The position numbers and the translations under genes were made by a program. Below are positions 21,048-31,474 of a DNA stretch of 64,000 nucleotides, in pieces. The notes below the pieces were generated by a model. The model had not been told where the DNA came from. It saw only the letters and a program-made list of their open reading frames with translations, and made no database searches. Position 1 is the first letter of the stretch. Each line of letters begins with the position of its first letter. Source of the DNA: Zhongshania sp. R06B22. GTDB taxonomy: Bacteria; Pseudomonadota; Gammaproteobacteria; Pseudomonadales; Spongiibacteraceae. The stretch lies in assembly GCF_040892595.1 (NCBI RefSeq), contig NZ_JBFRYB010000001.1, positions 62,001-126,000 on the forward strand, given 5' to 3'.

Positions 21048-22177
21048 AGAATATCGATCTCACGGAGCATCACTTCATTCACTTTATGTACGTCGTACTT
21101 TTCTTCCGCTACTTCACGTGAACGCTTACCCATCGTTGCAATAAGTTCAGGATTTTGAATAAACTTCTCCATGGCAGCAGCTAATAATTCTACCGAATAT
21201 ACAGGTACCAAAAACCCATTCTCGCCATCGACTACAGTCTCACGACAACCTGGTGCATCGGTTGTAATTATAGGCCGCCCCATCGCCATAGATTCTAAAA
21301 CCGTACGTGGAGTACCTTCACGATAACTTGGTAAAACGAACACGTGGCACTCGGCGATAGCTGGCCTCACATCTCTCAACTCTCCCAACCATTCCAAGAC
21401 ATTGGAATTAGCCCATTTCTGAACTTCTGACTCACCAATTCCGTCAGGATTTGGATCTAACCCCCCTACCAATTTGAACTCTACATTAGGGTATTTTTCA
21501 AGCAATAAAGAAGCCGCCGCGGCATACTCCCGGATACCTTTATCGCCCAACAGCCTAGCGATTAGTAAAAATTGAAAAATTTCGACATTAGGTAAATCAG
21601 ACCGGCAATAACTCGACAAATCAACACCCGAGCCATTTAACACCCGTACCGGTTTATCCTGGGCAACTAGGCCGAGATTTTGAAACTCACGAAGATCATC
21701 TGGATTTTGAAAGAAGACCAAAGAAGCTTTATCCAGAGCAAAGGCATATAACCAACGCGCTATCCACTGAATCAGCGCTCGCTTTCCCTTGGCTTGGCCA
21801 GTAAATGCATAACCCAAACCAGTGATAAGTGCTACCCTTTTCGGCACTCCTGCCAAAGTAGCCGCCAACAACCCCCAAATAACAGGTTTGATTGTATAGC
21901 CTAAATACAGCCTGGGCTTAATGCGCCTCATCAACGAAAACAAGACAAACATCGCGTACAGGTCACGGATAGGATTGAGGCCAACCCTCGCAATTGGAAC
22001 GTCGTGGCAAACTACACCTCGAGCCTCAAGCCACCCGCAGGTTTCTTTATCATCAAGCAAGCAGGGCCCTGCCGCATGAACCTCGAGCTTTAGTGAGCAC
22101 ATTGCCTCGATCAACGAGCCTCTAAAATTGCGTAGCGATATATTATGGCCAGCCGTTATAAGAACCTTTTCTACCAT
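21044..22177 (-). CDS. GT4-family glycosyltransferase
   Basis: 377 residues with a GT-B fold. The N-terminal domain includes NISLRNFRGSLI and the C-terminal donor site has IARLLGDKGIREY, FVLPSYREGTPRTVLESMAMG and PIITTDAPGC. It resembles PglA-type enzymes that add the second sugar to undecaprenyl-PP-bacillosamine, matching its coupling to pglC (4-nt overlap). The donor is unknown, probably UDP-HexNAc. The protein is cytoplasmic and may be membrane-associated. Confidence 0.85.
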   Translation of the reverse strand: MVEKVLITAGHNISLRNFRGSLIEAMCSLKLEVHAAGPCLLDDKETCGWLEARGVVCHDVPIARVGLNPIRDLYAMFVLFSLMRRIKPRLYLGYTIKPVIWGLLAATLAGVPKRVALITGLGYAFTGQAKGKRALIQWIARWLYAFALDKASLVFFQNPDDLREFQNLGLVAQDKPVRVLNGSGVDLSSYCRSDLPNVEIFQFLLIARLLGDKGIREYAAAASLLLEKYPNVEFKLVGGLDPNPDGIGESEVQKWANSNVLEWLGELRDVRPAIAECHVFVLPSYREGTPRTVLESMAMGRPIITTDAPGCRETVVDGENGFLVPVYSVELLAAAMEKFIQNPELIATMGKRSREVAEEKYDVHKVNEVMLREIDIL

Positions 22178-22211
22178 AGTATTACCCTAATTATAGACTT
22201 ACGCCCCCACA

Positions 22212-23312
22212 TTACTTGCCCTTCAACTTGCCATACAAGCCAAGCCATAAATTAACTTTGTCAACGATTGAAAAATTTTCCACCACTCGTTCACGAGCCC
22301 TGCGACCCAACTCAGACGCCTCATTTTCTGGTAGCTTCAGTGCGTCACGCAAAGATAAACTCAACGCATGCGAATCTCCCGTTGGCACCAAAAAACCACA
22401 ATCACCTAAGACCTCACTTACACCGCCGGCATTTGTAGCCACTACAACCTTCTCGCAAGCCATGGCCTCACCTACCACAAGCGCGAACCCTTCCCAAGCA
22501 GAGGACAGCACGAACACATCAGCAGCATTTAGCCAATCGGAAACATTATTTTGGACGCCCAGAAACCGAATATGATTATTCAAAGCGAGCTGCTCCGCTA
22601 ATTCTATAAGCTCATCGCGCAGCTCTCCGTCACCGGCAATCCAAAGCTGTGCCGCGCTACCATTTGCGCGCAATGCCTTATAAGCATGCAAAAGATTTGG
22701 ATAGTCTTTGGCTTCGTTAAAGCGCCCAACAGCCAAAATAACACGCGAGGTATCAGCGACGTCCATATTACGGCGGATCATAAGCCGAGCAGTAATATTA
22801 GGGGAAAACCTAACAGTATCAATACCATTAGCTACAACGACCATTGCGCCACGCCGGATAGCGCCTTTGGCTTCGTACGCCTCTACCGCAGCCTCGCTAA
22901 CATTCGTTGTGATATCTGACAATAGGCCCGTAGTGCGACAAGCCAGTATACGCAACTTCCCGCCAACGTTATTAGTGTGGACGGACGAAATTATCCTCGG
23001 AATTCTCACAGAAAACCTTACCATAATTGCCATTATATTGGCGTGAATCATATGGCTATGAACAACATCAGGACGAAATTCTTGGATGGTTTTTCGCAGA
23101 GTAAAATACGCACGGAGGAACCCGCCGATATTTTTTGTAACATTGAGTCCGATTATTTCAATCTCCGCGCTTTCTGGACGGACCAACCCCTTTCCCGCAA
23201 GGTAGCAAATTTTCACCGAATGCCCACTTCTGCATAAACCGTCAGCTATATCAACCACCTGCCGCTCGGCGCCCCCAACCTCCAAACCGGTAATTAATAG
23301 CAAAATCTTCAT
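22212..23312 (-). CDS. GT4-family glycosyltransferase
   Basis: 366 residues, GT-B fold. The acceptor domain starts with LITGLEVGGAERQVVDIADG, typical of PglH/PimB-like transferases. The donor domain has AVGRFNEAKDYPNLL, VFVLSSAWEGFALVVGEAMA and EVLGDCGFLVP. It would extend the lipid-linked oligosaccharide in the cytoplasm. It lies 35 nt upstream of the previous GT4 gene in the same transcript. Specificity cannot be determined. Confidence 0.85.
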   Translation of the reverse strand: MKILLLITGLEVGGAERQVVDIADGLCRSGHSVKICYLAGKGLVRPESAEIEIIGLNVTKNIGGFLRAYFTLRKTIQEFRPDVVHSHMIHANIMAIMVRFSVRIPRIISSVHTNNVGGKLRILACRTTGLLSDITTNVSEAAVEAYEAKGAIRRGAMVVVANGIDTVRFSPNITARLMIRRNMDVADTSRVILAVGRFNEAKDYPNLLHAYKALRANGSAAQLWIAGDGELRDELIELAEQLALNNHIRFLGVQNNVSDWLNAADVFVLSSAWEGFALVVGEAMACEKVVVATNAGGVSEVLGDCGFLVPTGDSHALSLSLRDALKLPENEASELGRRARERVVENFSIVDKVNLWLGLYGKLKGK

Positions 23313-23386
23313 TAATACAAAAAACCCAAAAATAAATCGGAAAATGGAAATACAACAACGAACTCTATCTCTTTAAATCAAAAAAA

Positions 23387-24571
23387 TTACCCGCCGATCT
23401 CGCGAGAGGACTGATCATACCTACAAGCAGCTGTTAAATACAAATAGGAAAAAAAGAAAGCAGCCATACCTTGAGCATTATTGTAAATAAACTGTCCTTT
23501 GAAATGAAAAACCAAAACTGACGAAGCAAAAATTAAAACCAAAATAGGGAAAAATTTTAAAAGCCTAGAAACAAAAACCATCAAAAAACACATCTTAATT
23601 ATTAGAAAAAATAGCCCGCCAAACAACAAGTCCTTCATATACCCTGAATCCGTATATGCAAAGCCGCCGTCATTAACAACCCCCTCACCTATAAACATAA
23701 CACTCAAACCTGGCCAGAAATACATACTATCAATCAAATACTTAGCCGATGGATTATCCTGTATATCAAAAAAACTCAACATCCACATTTGATAGACACC
23801 AAGCCCAGGCAACTTCAGCAATAAATACAACACTAAAGCCCCTAAAAAAAGTATTATAAAAGCAAAAAAAGGCCTTATACTTAAAGCGTAGAGGAACACT
23901 AGGGCAATCGCAAAAAATGAGGTTCGCGCAGCAATAAACCCTGAAAAAACAACTAGCACCAAACCCAGTATCGTACAAATATTAGCAGCCCGCTCCCTAA
24001 TCATATGGGAAACAAACAATGTCGCTATAAGGCCATATGCTGTTCCAATACTATAGTACCCAGAACCCGCCAAAAATGAGTCTCTATAAGGATTACCCCC
24101 GAGGCTATTGCTATACCCGCTAGAATCACCTCTAAAATAATCTAATACAAAAAAATAACTAGGTAGCGACCCGGAAAGTATATTAATTACCGCATTAAGA
24201 ACATAAACAAAAAGTAACGAACTAAAGAAAAAAGCTAAATTTTTATTAGAATAGAAAATCACATAAACAAAAAAAACCGAAAGAAAAACAAAAAACGCCC
24301 TAGCCCAAGCTAATAAAAATGTTGCGCCTTCACCGCCGTTTAATAGTATTCTTATAACAATAAATGCCAGCGACAGCACATACAGCATAAAAAAACCTTT
24401 AACGCCATCAGAAAAGTAAACATAATCTTCCTGCCCACTTACCAAGGCCCTCAACACTGGCAAGAATAGAATAATTGCCACAACAAAAGTGAATCCAACT
24501 CCACTAGGGAGAAAGGGGACTTGCGGATCAAATGCGACCAAAAAAAGGAAAAACAAACCAAAATACTTCAT
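23387..24571 (-). CDS. Wzy-like O-antigen/capsule polymerase
   Basis: 394 residues, mostly hydrophobic, about eleven membrane helices with a periplasmic loop around residues 270-320. There is no strict motif, as is usual for Wzy. It is strongly AT-rich and Phe/Leu-rich compared with its neighbours, a common sign of horizontally acquired polymerase genes. Its position among glycosyltransferases with a Wzx flippase in the same operon supports a role as repeat-unit polymerase. Confidence 0.7.
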   Translation of the reverse strand: MKYFGLFFLFLVAFDPQVPFLPSGVGFTFVVAIILFLPVLRALVSGQEDYVYFSDGVKGFFMLYVLSLAFIVIRILLNGGEGATFLLAWARAFFVFLSVFFVYVIFYSNKNLAFFFSSLLFVYVLNAVINILSGSLPSYFFVLDYFRGDSSGYSNSLGGNPYRDSFLAGSGYYSIGTAYGLIATLFVSHMIRERAANICTILGLVLVVFSGFIAARTSFFAIALVFLYALSIRPFFAFIILFLGALVLYLLLKLPGLGVYQMWMLSFFDIQDNPSAKYLIDSMYFWPGLSVMFIGEGVVNDGGFAYTDSGYMKDLLFGGLFFLIIKMCFLMVFVSRLLKFFPILVLIFASSVLVFHFKGQFIYNNAQGMAAFFFSYLYLTAACRYDQSSREIGG

Positions 24572-24939
24572 TCAATCTCACCAATTATTCCAAGCTTTAC
24601 ATCAACGCACACAACATAACCTAGGCTTCCGCCGCCGCATAAACTACCAAACCATACTACAAGCAGCCTCACAGAGGCGTATCAGCGCGCCGCTTAGTTC
24701 TAGCGAGATCTAGGACTTAATTTTAGGGAGCAATAACCATTTCTGCCGCCAAACGCTATACGAGCTAAGAGTCACCCGCCGTAGATTCAAAGTGATCTCA
24801 CTGAACTAACTCAAAAATAATAATTCTACGATGCTAGATTGCAGCATTAGGCACAATCGCTACAACGACGCTGCTGCGCGGACACAGTAAGACACAAACA
24901 CAACCACAACCTCATTTAATCCATGCTTCCACCTACAAC
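24572..24939. other. Intergenic gap inside the glycan operon
   Basis: About 370 bases with no supported gene on either strand. The frames are short and unrelated to known proteins. The gap may be debris from exchange of serotype genes, since AT-rich wzy lies on its left. Confidence 0.5.
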
Positions 24940-25902
24940 CTAAATCTTATACCCCTGCATCTTTGCCCTGAGTCGCGCCAAACACACAAGCAACCACGGC
25001 TGACTAGACAAGCACTTAAACAGTATCTGAAATGGAGAAACATAAGAAATTCGTATCGACTTATCAATATAATCAACGACACCTTTTTTATCTCCATAAA
25101 TGGCCGACTGATACGCGTAAGAAAACACAGCCGCCGCATAGCTCCTTTTTATTCTCCGATGATTTAAGTCCGGATTTAACAAGGACTCAGCGAATACCCG
25201 ATCGGTTGCATTCGGAAGAGCAGGATTCACACAATTGTTTTTTAAACTAATCCCAACCATACTTCTGTACCCACCCAAAACATCGTCTAAGTGATATATA
25301 TTTCCCTTCATGGATTGCTTCACATGTATTTCAATATCGATCGTCTCTGGCGTAAAATTTTCCCAGTAGGAATCATCAAGATCATTGAGAAACATTTTTG
25401 ATGAATGGGCAAAAAATGGTAGCTTCGAATATAAATCCACCAAGGAATTAATCTTCTTTTTGTGACGCCTAAAAGATGTGTTAGCTTCTTTACCTTCGCT
25501 GTCTACAATCAGCATGTCGTGCGAGCAGATGACGCAATTTGAGTCTTCTTCCAACGCATTAAATTGTTTTTGCAACTTATTCTCTAGCGCAAAATCATCG
25601 CCATCTATATGACTTATATATTTACCCGTCGCCAAGCGATAGGTCGACACCATATTCGCTATAGCCCCAACATTGCAGGCCTGAAAATTCAATCTAATTA
25701 GCTTAGGGTATTTCCTTTGTAAACTTATTAATATTTCTCGAGTACCATCCGTTGAAAAATCATCACCAACGATAATTTCGTATTTGAAATTGACAACTTG
25801 ACCCACCAAACTCTCTAAACAGCCTGCGATGTATTTTTCTTGATTATAAGTGACTACGCAAACAGACACCTTCGAAGGGTTTTCGTTCTCACAATTCTTC
25901 AT
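24940..25902 (-). CDS. GT2-family glycosyltransferase
   Basis: About 320 residues. The GT-A signature SVCVVTYNQEKYIAGCLESL is followed by VGDDFSTDGTREIL and SHIDGDDFA (DxD motif), then a C-terminal helical part. ATG at 25902 is chosen, with AAGGA upstream at a somewhat long distance. A GTG at 25926 that would overlap the flippase stop by 8 nt is the alternative. It would add one sugar to the growing lipid-linked repeat; donor unknown. Confidence 0.8.
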   Translation of the reverse strand: MKNCENENPSKVSVCVVTYNQEKYIAGCLESLVGQVVNFKYEIIVGDDFSTDGTREILISLQRKYPKLIRLNFQACNVGAIANMVSTYRLATGKYISHIDGDDFALENKLQKQFNALEEDSNCVICSHDMLIVDSEGKEANTSFRRHKKKINSLVDLYSKLPFFAHSSKMFLNDLDDSYWENFTPETIDIEIHVKQSMKGNIYHLDDVLGGYRSMVGISLKNNCVNPALPNATDRVFAESLLNPDLNHRRIKRSYAAAVFSYAYQSAIYGDKKGVVDYIDKSIRISYVSPFQILFKCLSSQPWLLVCLARLRAKMQGYKI

Positions 25903-25918
25903 TTCGACACCCAAGTCC

Positions 25919-27403
25919 TTACCCACGATTGAAAAACGTTAATCGATCAGCACATACATAAACTAATGCGATCGCTGCCGATGCTACCGCCACCAACTCA
26001 AAGGCAAGGACAACACTATTTGGATGCCATGTAATAAAATGTGCACAGACACCGATAGCCACTATTGCAGGCAACGATGGCTTAACAATGTCCAACCAAA
26101 CCCAAGCTAGATGTACCCCAGGAATAAAGCGACGATGAACGAGCGGCGTCCAAATCACAAAGTATAATACATTTGAAATCAGCCAGGCCCAGCCAGCACC
26201 AATCATTCCATAGTTATTCGTAGCCCAAACGACCGATGGAACGAGAATCAATGCAAGTAGCGCACTACCAATTAAATGCAGTTTCAGGTCGCCATTAGCA
26301 TATTGCAAATAGTATGGAAATGCGCTTACCGCAAGCACTCCATATCCAGCAGCATAAAGCGCCAACACTGGGGCCACTCTACCCACTAGATTGTCATCTC
26401 CTGTCCAAGCCCCAAGCACTTGTGCTGAAAAGAAAACGAGCACTAAAGTAATCGGAATCACCGTAACTGTTACTATCTGAGTTGCCTGCCGGTATAACGC
26501 AATTAGCTGACCAAGCTCCCCCTTCGCGTGAAGATTAGCCATGCGAGGCATGATGGCTGTGCTAACAGGTCCACTAACGATCATAATACCGCTAGCTAAA
26601 AGTGCAGCAACCGTAAAGTACCCATAGTCTGCCAACGGTAGTATTTTCGACAAAATAAGTTTGTCTATCTGTGTTACCAGGACCCATATAGATGAAGTAA
26701 ATGCGATTGACAAAGAAAACTTTAGAACTGGTTTCAGGGGCGCCCACTGCCAGCGAATTTGCTGACCACTCGGTATAGCCGGCAGCATTTGATAAGCCAT
26801 AAATACTAGACCGAGCACCTCAACTACCGCCACGCCGAGCTGGAAAATAAAAAATGTTACAGGCGTAGCGCTGAAAAACATCAAGACAGGCAGGACCAGA
26901 ACAAACCTCAAAGTAGCAATCAAACTATTAAAACCGCTCAGCCATACCAAGCGCTCAGAACCGGAGATAACACCACGATATAAGCCACACATCCACCGCA
27001 ACGAAACAATTACAGCAATAAACTCTAAAGCCGTGGCAACTTCATACATCGGCAACTCATTGGCATTAAGCCAGCTCGCTGCAATCCAATTAGCAGACAC
27101 GTAGAGGAGTAAGCCACCAGCGATTGCCACTACGCAGAATACGCCCTCAAGCGCGCGCGCCAAACGCCGATAGTCGAGCAGATCTAGCGCACCACCCCGG
27201 AATCGCGCTGTCTCACGAGCCATAGTAGGCGTCAACCCCATATCCAACAAATTGAACCACGCCTGAAGCATGGCGAAAAATCCTACCAAACCATACGCTT
27301 CAGCACCCATATATTTTATAACCAGCGGTACCGTTGCGATACCTATTACGAAGATATAAGCTTGGCCGGCGTAATTAGCCAGAATATTACTTCTGAGGGA
27401 CAT
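25919..27403 (-). CDS. Wzx-like polysaccharide flippase
   Basis: 494 residues with about twelve to fourteen membrane helices and the MOP/MATE-type polysaccharide transporter pattern. It starts with ILANYAGQAYIFVIGIATVP and has MGLTPTMARETARFRGG after helix two. It would flip undecaprenyl-PP-linked oligosaccharides to the periplasm for Wzy. The start overlaps the acyltransferase gene by 17 nt, indicating coupling. Confidence 0.85.
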   Translation of the reverse strand: MSLRSNILANYAGQAYIFVIGIATVPLVIKYMGAEAYGLVGFFAMLQAWFNLLDMGLTPTMARETARFRGGALDLLDYRRLARALEGVFCVVAIAGGLLLYVSANWIAASWLNANELPMYEVATALEFIAVIVSLRWMCGLYRGVISGSERLVWLSGFNSLIATLRFVLVLPVLMFFSATPVTFFIFQLGVAVVEVLGLVFMAYQMLPAIPSGQQIRWQWAPLKPVLKFSLSIAFTSSIWVLVTQIDKLILSKILPLADYGYFTVAALLASGIMIVSGPVSTAIMPRMANLHAKGELGQLIALYRQATQIVTVTVIPITLVLVFFSAQVLGAWTGDDNLVGRVAPVLALYAAGYGVLAVSAFPYYLQYANGDLKLHLIGSALLALILVPSVVWATNNYGMIGAGWAWLISNVLYFVIWTPLVHRRFIPGVHLAWVWLDIVKPSLPAIVAIGVCAHFITWHPNSVVLAFELVAVASAAIALVYVCADRLTFFNRG

Positions 27404-27983
27404 CTACCGCTGCCTCAGCCTTAAAGTCAGCCCAAAACAGCTCTTCCAACTTCAGCAAATTGCGCTTTCGCTCTTTCATCCGCCGAGCGGGATTGCCAGC
27501 GTAAATACCAAAGGCCTTACAATCGCACCGAACCAGACTTAGCGCTCCAACTGCCACACCCTCTTCCAAAGTGAGGCCTGGCAGGATCACACTACCACTG
27601 CCTACAATTACGTGCTTACCTAAAAAGACGTCCGCATGTAGCACACCCGTGTATTTGTTTGGCACCATGGGGTTCGTCATGGTCACGCCGGAATAGTCAT
27701 CGCTACTCGAATAGATCGAAACACGCGACGATAAATTACTGAAATCAGATAGGGTTATTTTACCTGCACCTATCAGCGTCGTGCCGACCGCAATGTGAAC
27801 AAAGCTTCCGATATTAATACCCCCCACTCCAGCCGACAGCACGCAGAAATCGTCGATCCGCACATTGTCACCGATCGTAATTGCCTTGCAGTTATAAAAC
27901 GAAGCGCGATCTGATATCAGAACATTTTCACCAAGGCCGGCGAAACCCATTTTATTTAATTCATCACCGCTTAGTTGAGGCAC
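27387..27983 (-). CDS. Left-handed beta-helix sugar acyltransferase
   Basis: 198 residues of hexapeptide-repeat acyltransferase with ISDRASFYNCKAITIGDNVR, VHIAVGTTLIGAGKITL and GSGSVILPGLTLEEGVAVGA, ending in a WbbJ/VioB-like YAGNPARRMK. It overlaps the flippase gene by 17 nt and touches the aminotransferase gene. It probably N-acylates the amino sugar made by the neighbouring aminotransferase. The acyl donor and sugar are unknown. Confidence 0.8.
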   Translation of the reverse strand: MPQLSGDELNKMGFAGLGENVLISDRASFYNCKAITIGDNVRIDDFCVLSAGVGGINIGSFVHIAVGTTLIGAGKITLSDFSNLSSRVSIYSSSDDYSGVTMTNPMVPNKYTGVLHADVFLGKHVIVGSGSVILPGLTLEEGVAVGALSLVRCDCKAFGIYAGNPARRMKERKRNLLKLEELFWADFKAEAAVDVPQK

Positions 27984-29092
27984 TATAACGTTCCTATAAT
28001 TTTGTCGATCACACGCTGCTGCTCAACATCAGTAAGCGCAGGATAAATAGGCAAACATATGACTTTTTGAGCGGCCACATTTGCCGCCGGTAAGTTTTCT
28101 GGGTTCGCAGACGGCATATTTCGGTACATAGAAAAATCTGTGATTAGAGGATAGAAGTACCTCCTGGTAAATACTCCGCACTCCTTGAGATTTTCGTACA
28201 AATCGTCTCGACTGAGCGAGTAGTCGTCATCAACCAAAATAGGGAAATATGCGTAATTGGCCTCCTCTTCGACTGCATTTTCTAAACAGCGAATACCCTT
28301 AACGTCTTTCAGGAGTTTCCGGTACGTAGCATCAACATCTTTACGACGAGCAATTGCGGCGTCGATATGCTTTAGCTGTAACATCCCGAAAGCAGCATTA
28401 ATCTCACTCATCTTCCCGTTGATACCGGAAGCCACCACCGTAGTTTCATCAACAAAACCAAAGTTTTTGAGCCGGTCGATAGTTAACTTGGTCTTAGCGT
28501 CGGGACAGATGATAGCGCCGCCCTCAAAGGTATTAAACACCTTTGTGGCGTGAAAACTCAGCACTGACAGATCACCATGGCGCAGCACGCTACCGCCTTT
28601 ATCCTTAACACCAAAAGCATGAGCTGCATCGTAAATAAGTTTCAGGTTGTAGTTATCCGCGATTTTCTGAATGGCCTCTACGTCGCAGGGATGTCCGTAG
28701 CAATGCACAGGCATGATCGCCGTGGTCAGAGGTGTAATAGCCGCTTCAATCTTCGCAGGGTCTAGATTAAGCGTATTGGGCTCCACATCCACGAATACGG
28801 GGGCAATCCCGTTCCACAACAGGGAGTGAGCTGTAGCCACGAAGGAATATGGCGTGGTGATGACTTCTCCTGTAATGCGCAAGGCTTGCAGTGCTGTTAC
28901 CAGCGCAAGAGTACCATTGGCAAACAATGATAAATGTTTGACGCCCAGATAGTCGCACAGAGCTTGCTCAAGTTGCTGATGAAAGGGCCCGCCGTTGGTC
29001 AGAATTTTACTAGCCCATATTTCTTCTAGGTAAGGGATGAACTCCTCCAATGGAGGGAGGTAGGGCTGAGTAACAAAAACCGACTTGGGCAT
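27983..29092 (-). CDS. DegT/DnrJ/EryC1-family sugar aminotransferase (second)
   Basis: 369 residues. ATG at 29092 is chosen because AAAGAG lies 8 nt upstream; a GTG nine bases earlier is possible. The PLP-binding Lys is in SFHATKVFNTFEGGAI, with DAAHAFGVKDKG upstream. The N-terminus (YLPPLEEFIPYLEEIW) and size are like the dTDP-4-amino-6-deoxyglucose transaminases VioA/FdtB. No RmlA/RmlB genes for dTDP sugars are in the window. Together with the acyltransferase it would form an N-acylated amino sugar. Confidence 0.85.
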   Translation of the reverse strand: MPKSVFVTQPYLPPLEEFIPYLEEIWASKILTNGGPFHQQLEQALCDYLGVKHLSLFANGTLALVTALQALRITGEVITTPYSFVATAHSLLWNGIAPVFVDVEPNTLNLDPAKIEAAITPLTTAIMPVHCYGHPCDVEAIQKIADNYNLKLIYDAAHAFGVKDKGGSVLRHGDLSVLSFHATKVFNTFEGGAIICPDAKTKLTIDRLKNFGFVDETTVVASGINGKMSEINAAFGMLQLKHIDAAIARRKDVDATYRKLLKDVKGIRCLENAVEEEANYAYFPILVDDDYSLSRDDLYENLKECGVFTRRYFYPLITDFSMYRNMPSANPENLPAANVAAQKVICLPIYPALTDVEQQRVIDKIIGTL

Positions 29093-29137
29093 GAACAACA
29101 CTCTTTAATTAATAGCTAGCACTTACTAAAAGCGACT

Positions 29138-30190
29138 CTAAGATGACTTAGGTATTTTTTTCGCCACATACCAAGACATCGATTTTGCGATGCCTGAATG
29201 AATATCAAATTTAGGCCTATAGCCCAAAAGGTTCCTAATTTTGCTTATATCAGCTTGTGAATGCCGAACATCCCCAGCCCGAAAATCGCAGTACTTCGGT
29301 AATCTTTGATAGCTAACACCATTGTCTAGCAATGACTTTGCTAGACAATCAAACAACATATTGAGAGTGGTTCTACCGCCGAATGCTACGTTATAAACTT
29401 GATTTAGCGATTCAGCTGCTCGAGTGGTGGCTGCAAGTATGTTGGCCTGCACCGTATTTTCAACAAAACAAAAGTCACGGCTGGTTTCACCATCACCATT
29501 AATAAACACTTCGTCGCCATTAATCATTGCAGCAGCCCACTTTGGCATTACCGCCGCATAGGCACCATCAGGATCTTGCCGCTTGCCGAACACATTAAAG
29601 TAACGCAAGCCAATTGTATTAAAACCATAGCTGCGCTGAAATACATCAGCATAAATCTCGTTCACGTATTTGGTTGCGGCGTAGGGGCTGAGCGGATTAC
29701 CAATAACATCTTCAACTTTTGGAAGGGCTGGGTGGTCTCCGTAAGTGGAGCTGCTAGCCGCATAGACAAAGTTTTTTACTTTTGCATCACGCGCAGCTAC
29801 CAACATATTTAGGAAGCCGTCGATATTCACACTATTGGTCGCAATAGGATCGCTTAAAGAACGCGGCACTGAGCCTAAAGCCGCTTGATGCAGCACATAA
29901 TCCACACACTCACATGCTTGCTTGCAGTCTCCTAACTTGCGAATATCGCCTTCAATGAATTTGAAGCGCTCCCATTGCTCTGCGCTTACCAGGCTCTTCA
30001 CCTCGTCTAGATTATGCTGATGGCCGGTGGCGAAGTTATCTAAGCCCACCACGGTTTGATCTAGCGTCAGAAGCTGCTCGAGTAAATTCGAACCAATAAA
30101 CCCCGCAACACCCGTGACGAGCCATTTTTTTGGCGTTTTTGGTAGCGACACCAAAAGCTTTTCATAAGCTGTCATATTTAATTTTTTCAT
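29138..30190 (-). CDS. tviC: UDP-GlcNAc/GlcNAcA C4 epimerase (WbpP/TviC family)
   Basis: 350 residues of the extended SDR fold. It is closely similar over its whole length to WbpP/Tvi[65 protein letters not shown] (catalytic YxxxK) and GDGETSRDF. It interconverts the C4 epimers of UDP-GlcNAc or of UDP-GlcNAcA. Paired with the dehydrogenase upstream, the likely product is UDP-GalNAcA. No good Shine-Dalgarno precedes either candidate ATG (30190 or 30175). Confidence 0.9.
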   Translation of the reverse strand: MKKLNMTAYEKLLVSLPKTPKKWLVTGVAGFIGSNLLEQLLTLDQTVVGLDNFATGHQHNLDEVKSLVSAEQWERFKFIEGDIRKLGDCKQACECVDYVLHQAALGSVPRSLSDPIATNSVNIDGFLNMLVAARDAKVKNFVYAASSSTYGDHPALPKVEDVIGNPLSPYAATKYVNEIYADVFQRSYGFNTIGLRYFNVFGKRQDPDGAYAAVMPKWAAAMINGDEVFINGDGETSRDFCFVENTVQANILAATTRAAESLNQVYNVAFGGRTTLNMLFDCLAKSLLDNGVSYQRLPKYCDFRAGDVRHSQADISKIRNLLGYRPKFDIHSGIAKSMSWYVAKKIPKSS

Positions 30191-30199
30191 ATTTAATAA

Positions 30200-31474
30200 T
30201 TACAAGCGAATATCAGAGGCGCGTGCAGGCAAGATATATTTTAGGTCGTACAGCACGTGCTTTGGTCGCCCAAACGCACGTATAGCCCGTTCATCCATCG
30301 CTTTAAACTGACGATGCGCAACGGCCACAATTATGCCGTCATAGGCCTCTACGGGTGGTTCAGCAATCGGTGTAATACCGTACTCAAACTTAGCTTCGAC
30401 GACATCTACCCAAGGATCGTGCACATCTACTTGGATATTGTATTCTCGTAACTCGGCAATAATGTCGATAACTTTGGTATTTCGCAGGTCAGGGCAGTTT
30501 TCTTTAAAAGCTAAGCCCATTAAAAGCACCTTTGCACCATCCACATGGATGCGTTTTTTCACCATGGCTTTCACCAACTGACTAGCCACGTAGGCGCCCA
30601 TGCCATCATTCAAACGTCGACCCGCTAGGATTATTTCAGGATGGTAACCAATGCTTTGGGCTTTATGTGTGAGGTAATACGGATCCACACCAATACAGTG
30701 CCCACCCACAAGCCCTGGCCGGAAGGGCAAGAAATTCCACTTTGTGCCTGCGGCCTCTAGCACCGCTTCTGTATCAATACCGAGCTTATTGAAAATAAGC
30801 GCCAGCTCATTTATCAGACCAATATTTACATCGCGCTGGGTGTTTTCAATTACCTTAGCGGCTTCCGCCACTCGAATACTTGGGGCCTTATGTGTACCTG
30901 CAGTTATGATTTCCTTGTAAAGCGAATCCACTACATCGGCGATCTCCGCCGTAGAACCCGAGGTCACCTTCATGATTGTGGTCACTCGGTGTTCTTTATC
31001 ACCAGGATTAATACGCTCAGGACTGTAACCCGCGAAAAACTCTTGGTTAAACGTAAGACCAGATACGCGCTCCAGCACCGGCACACAGTCCTCCTCTGTC
31101 GCCCCCGGGTAAACCGTGGACTCATAAATAACAATATCGCCCTTCTTCAACACTCGTCCAATGGTCTCGCTGGCATTAATGAGCGGGGTAAGATCTGGCT
31201 GGCGATGCTCATCAATTGGTGTTGGCACAGTCACAATAAATACATTACAGGTCTTTAAGTCCGCTTCATCGGCACTGAAACTTAAGTACTTAGACTCGGC
31301 CAACTCTTCTTTACTAACCTCTAGCGTGGAGTCCACGCCCGCTTGGAGCGCTTGTATACGCGTCTTGTTTATATCAAAACCAATAACACAGCGTTTTTTA
31401 CCAAACTCCGCCGCCAATGGCAGGCCGACATAACCCAAACCCAATACAGCTAGTTTAATTGTAGCTAAAATCAT
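30200..31474 (-). CDS. tviB: UDP-GlcNAc C6 dehydrogenase (TviB/WbpA-like)
   Basis: 424 residues in the UDP-sugar dehydrogenase family: N-terminal NAD domain ([18 protein letters not shown]), [39 protein letters not shown], the catalytic Cys in [15 protein letters not shown] and a C-terminal UDP-binding domain. It oxidises C6 of UDP-GlcNAc to the uronic acid with two NAD+. It is the first gene of the minus-strand operon, 10 nt before the epimerase gene, so the operon opens with the TviB-TviC pair. Confidence 0.9.
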   Translation of the reverse strand: MILATIKLAVLGLGYVGLPLAAEFGKKRCVIGFDINKTRIQALQAGVDSTLEVSKEELAESKYLSFSADEADLKTCNVFIVTVPTPIDEHRQPDLTPLINASETIGRVLKKGDIVIYESTVYPGATEEDCVPVLERVSGLTFNQEFFAGYSPERINPGDKEHRVTTIMKVTSGSTAEIADVVDSLYKEIITAGTHKAPSIRVAEAAKVIENTQRDVNIGLINELALIFNKLGIDTEAVLEAAGTKWNFLPFRPGLVGGHCIGVDPYYLTHKAQSIGYHPEIILAGRRLNDGMGAYVASQLVKAMVKKRIHVDGAKVLLMGLAFKENCPDLRNTKVIDIIAELREYNIQVDVHDPWVDVVEAKFEYGITPIAEPPVEAYDGIIVAVAHRQFKAMDERAIRAFGRPKHVLYDLKYILPARASDIRL

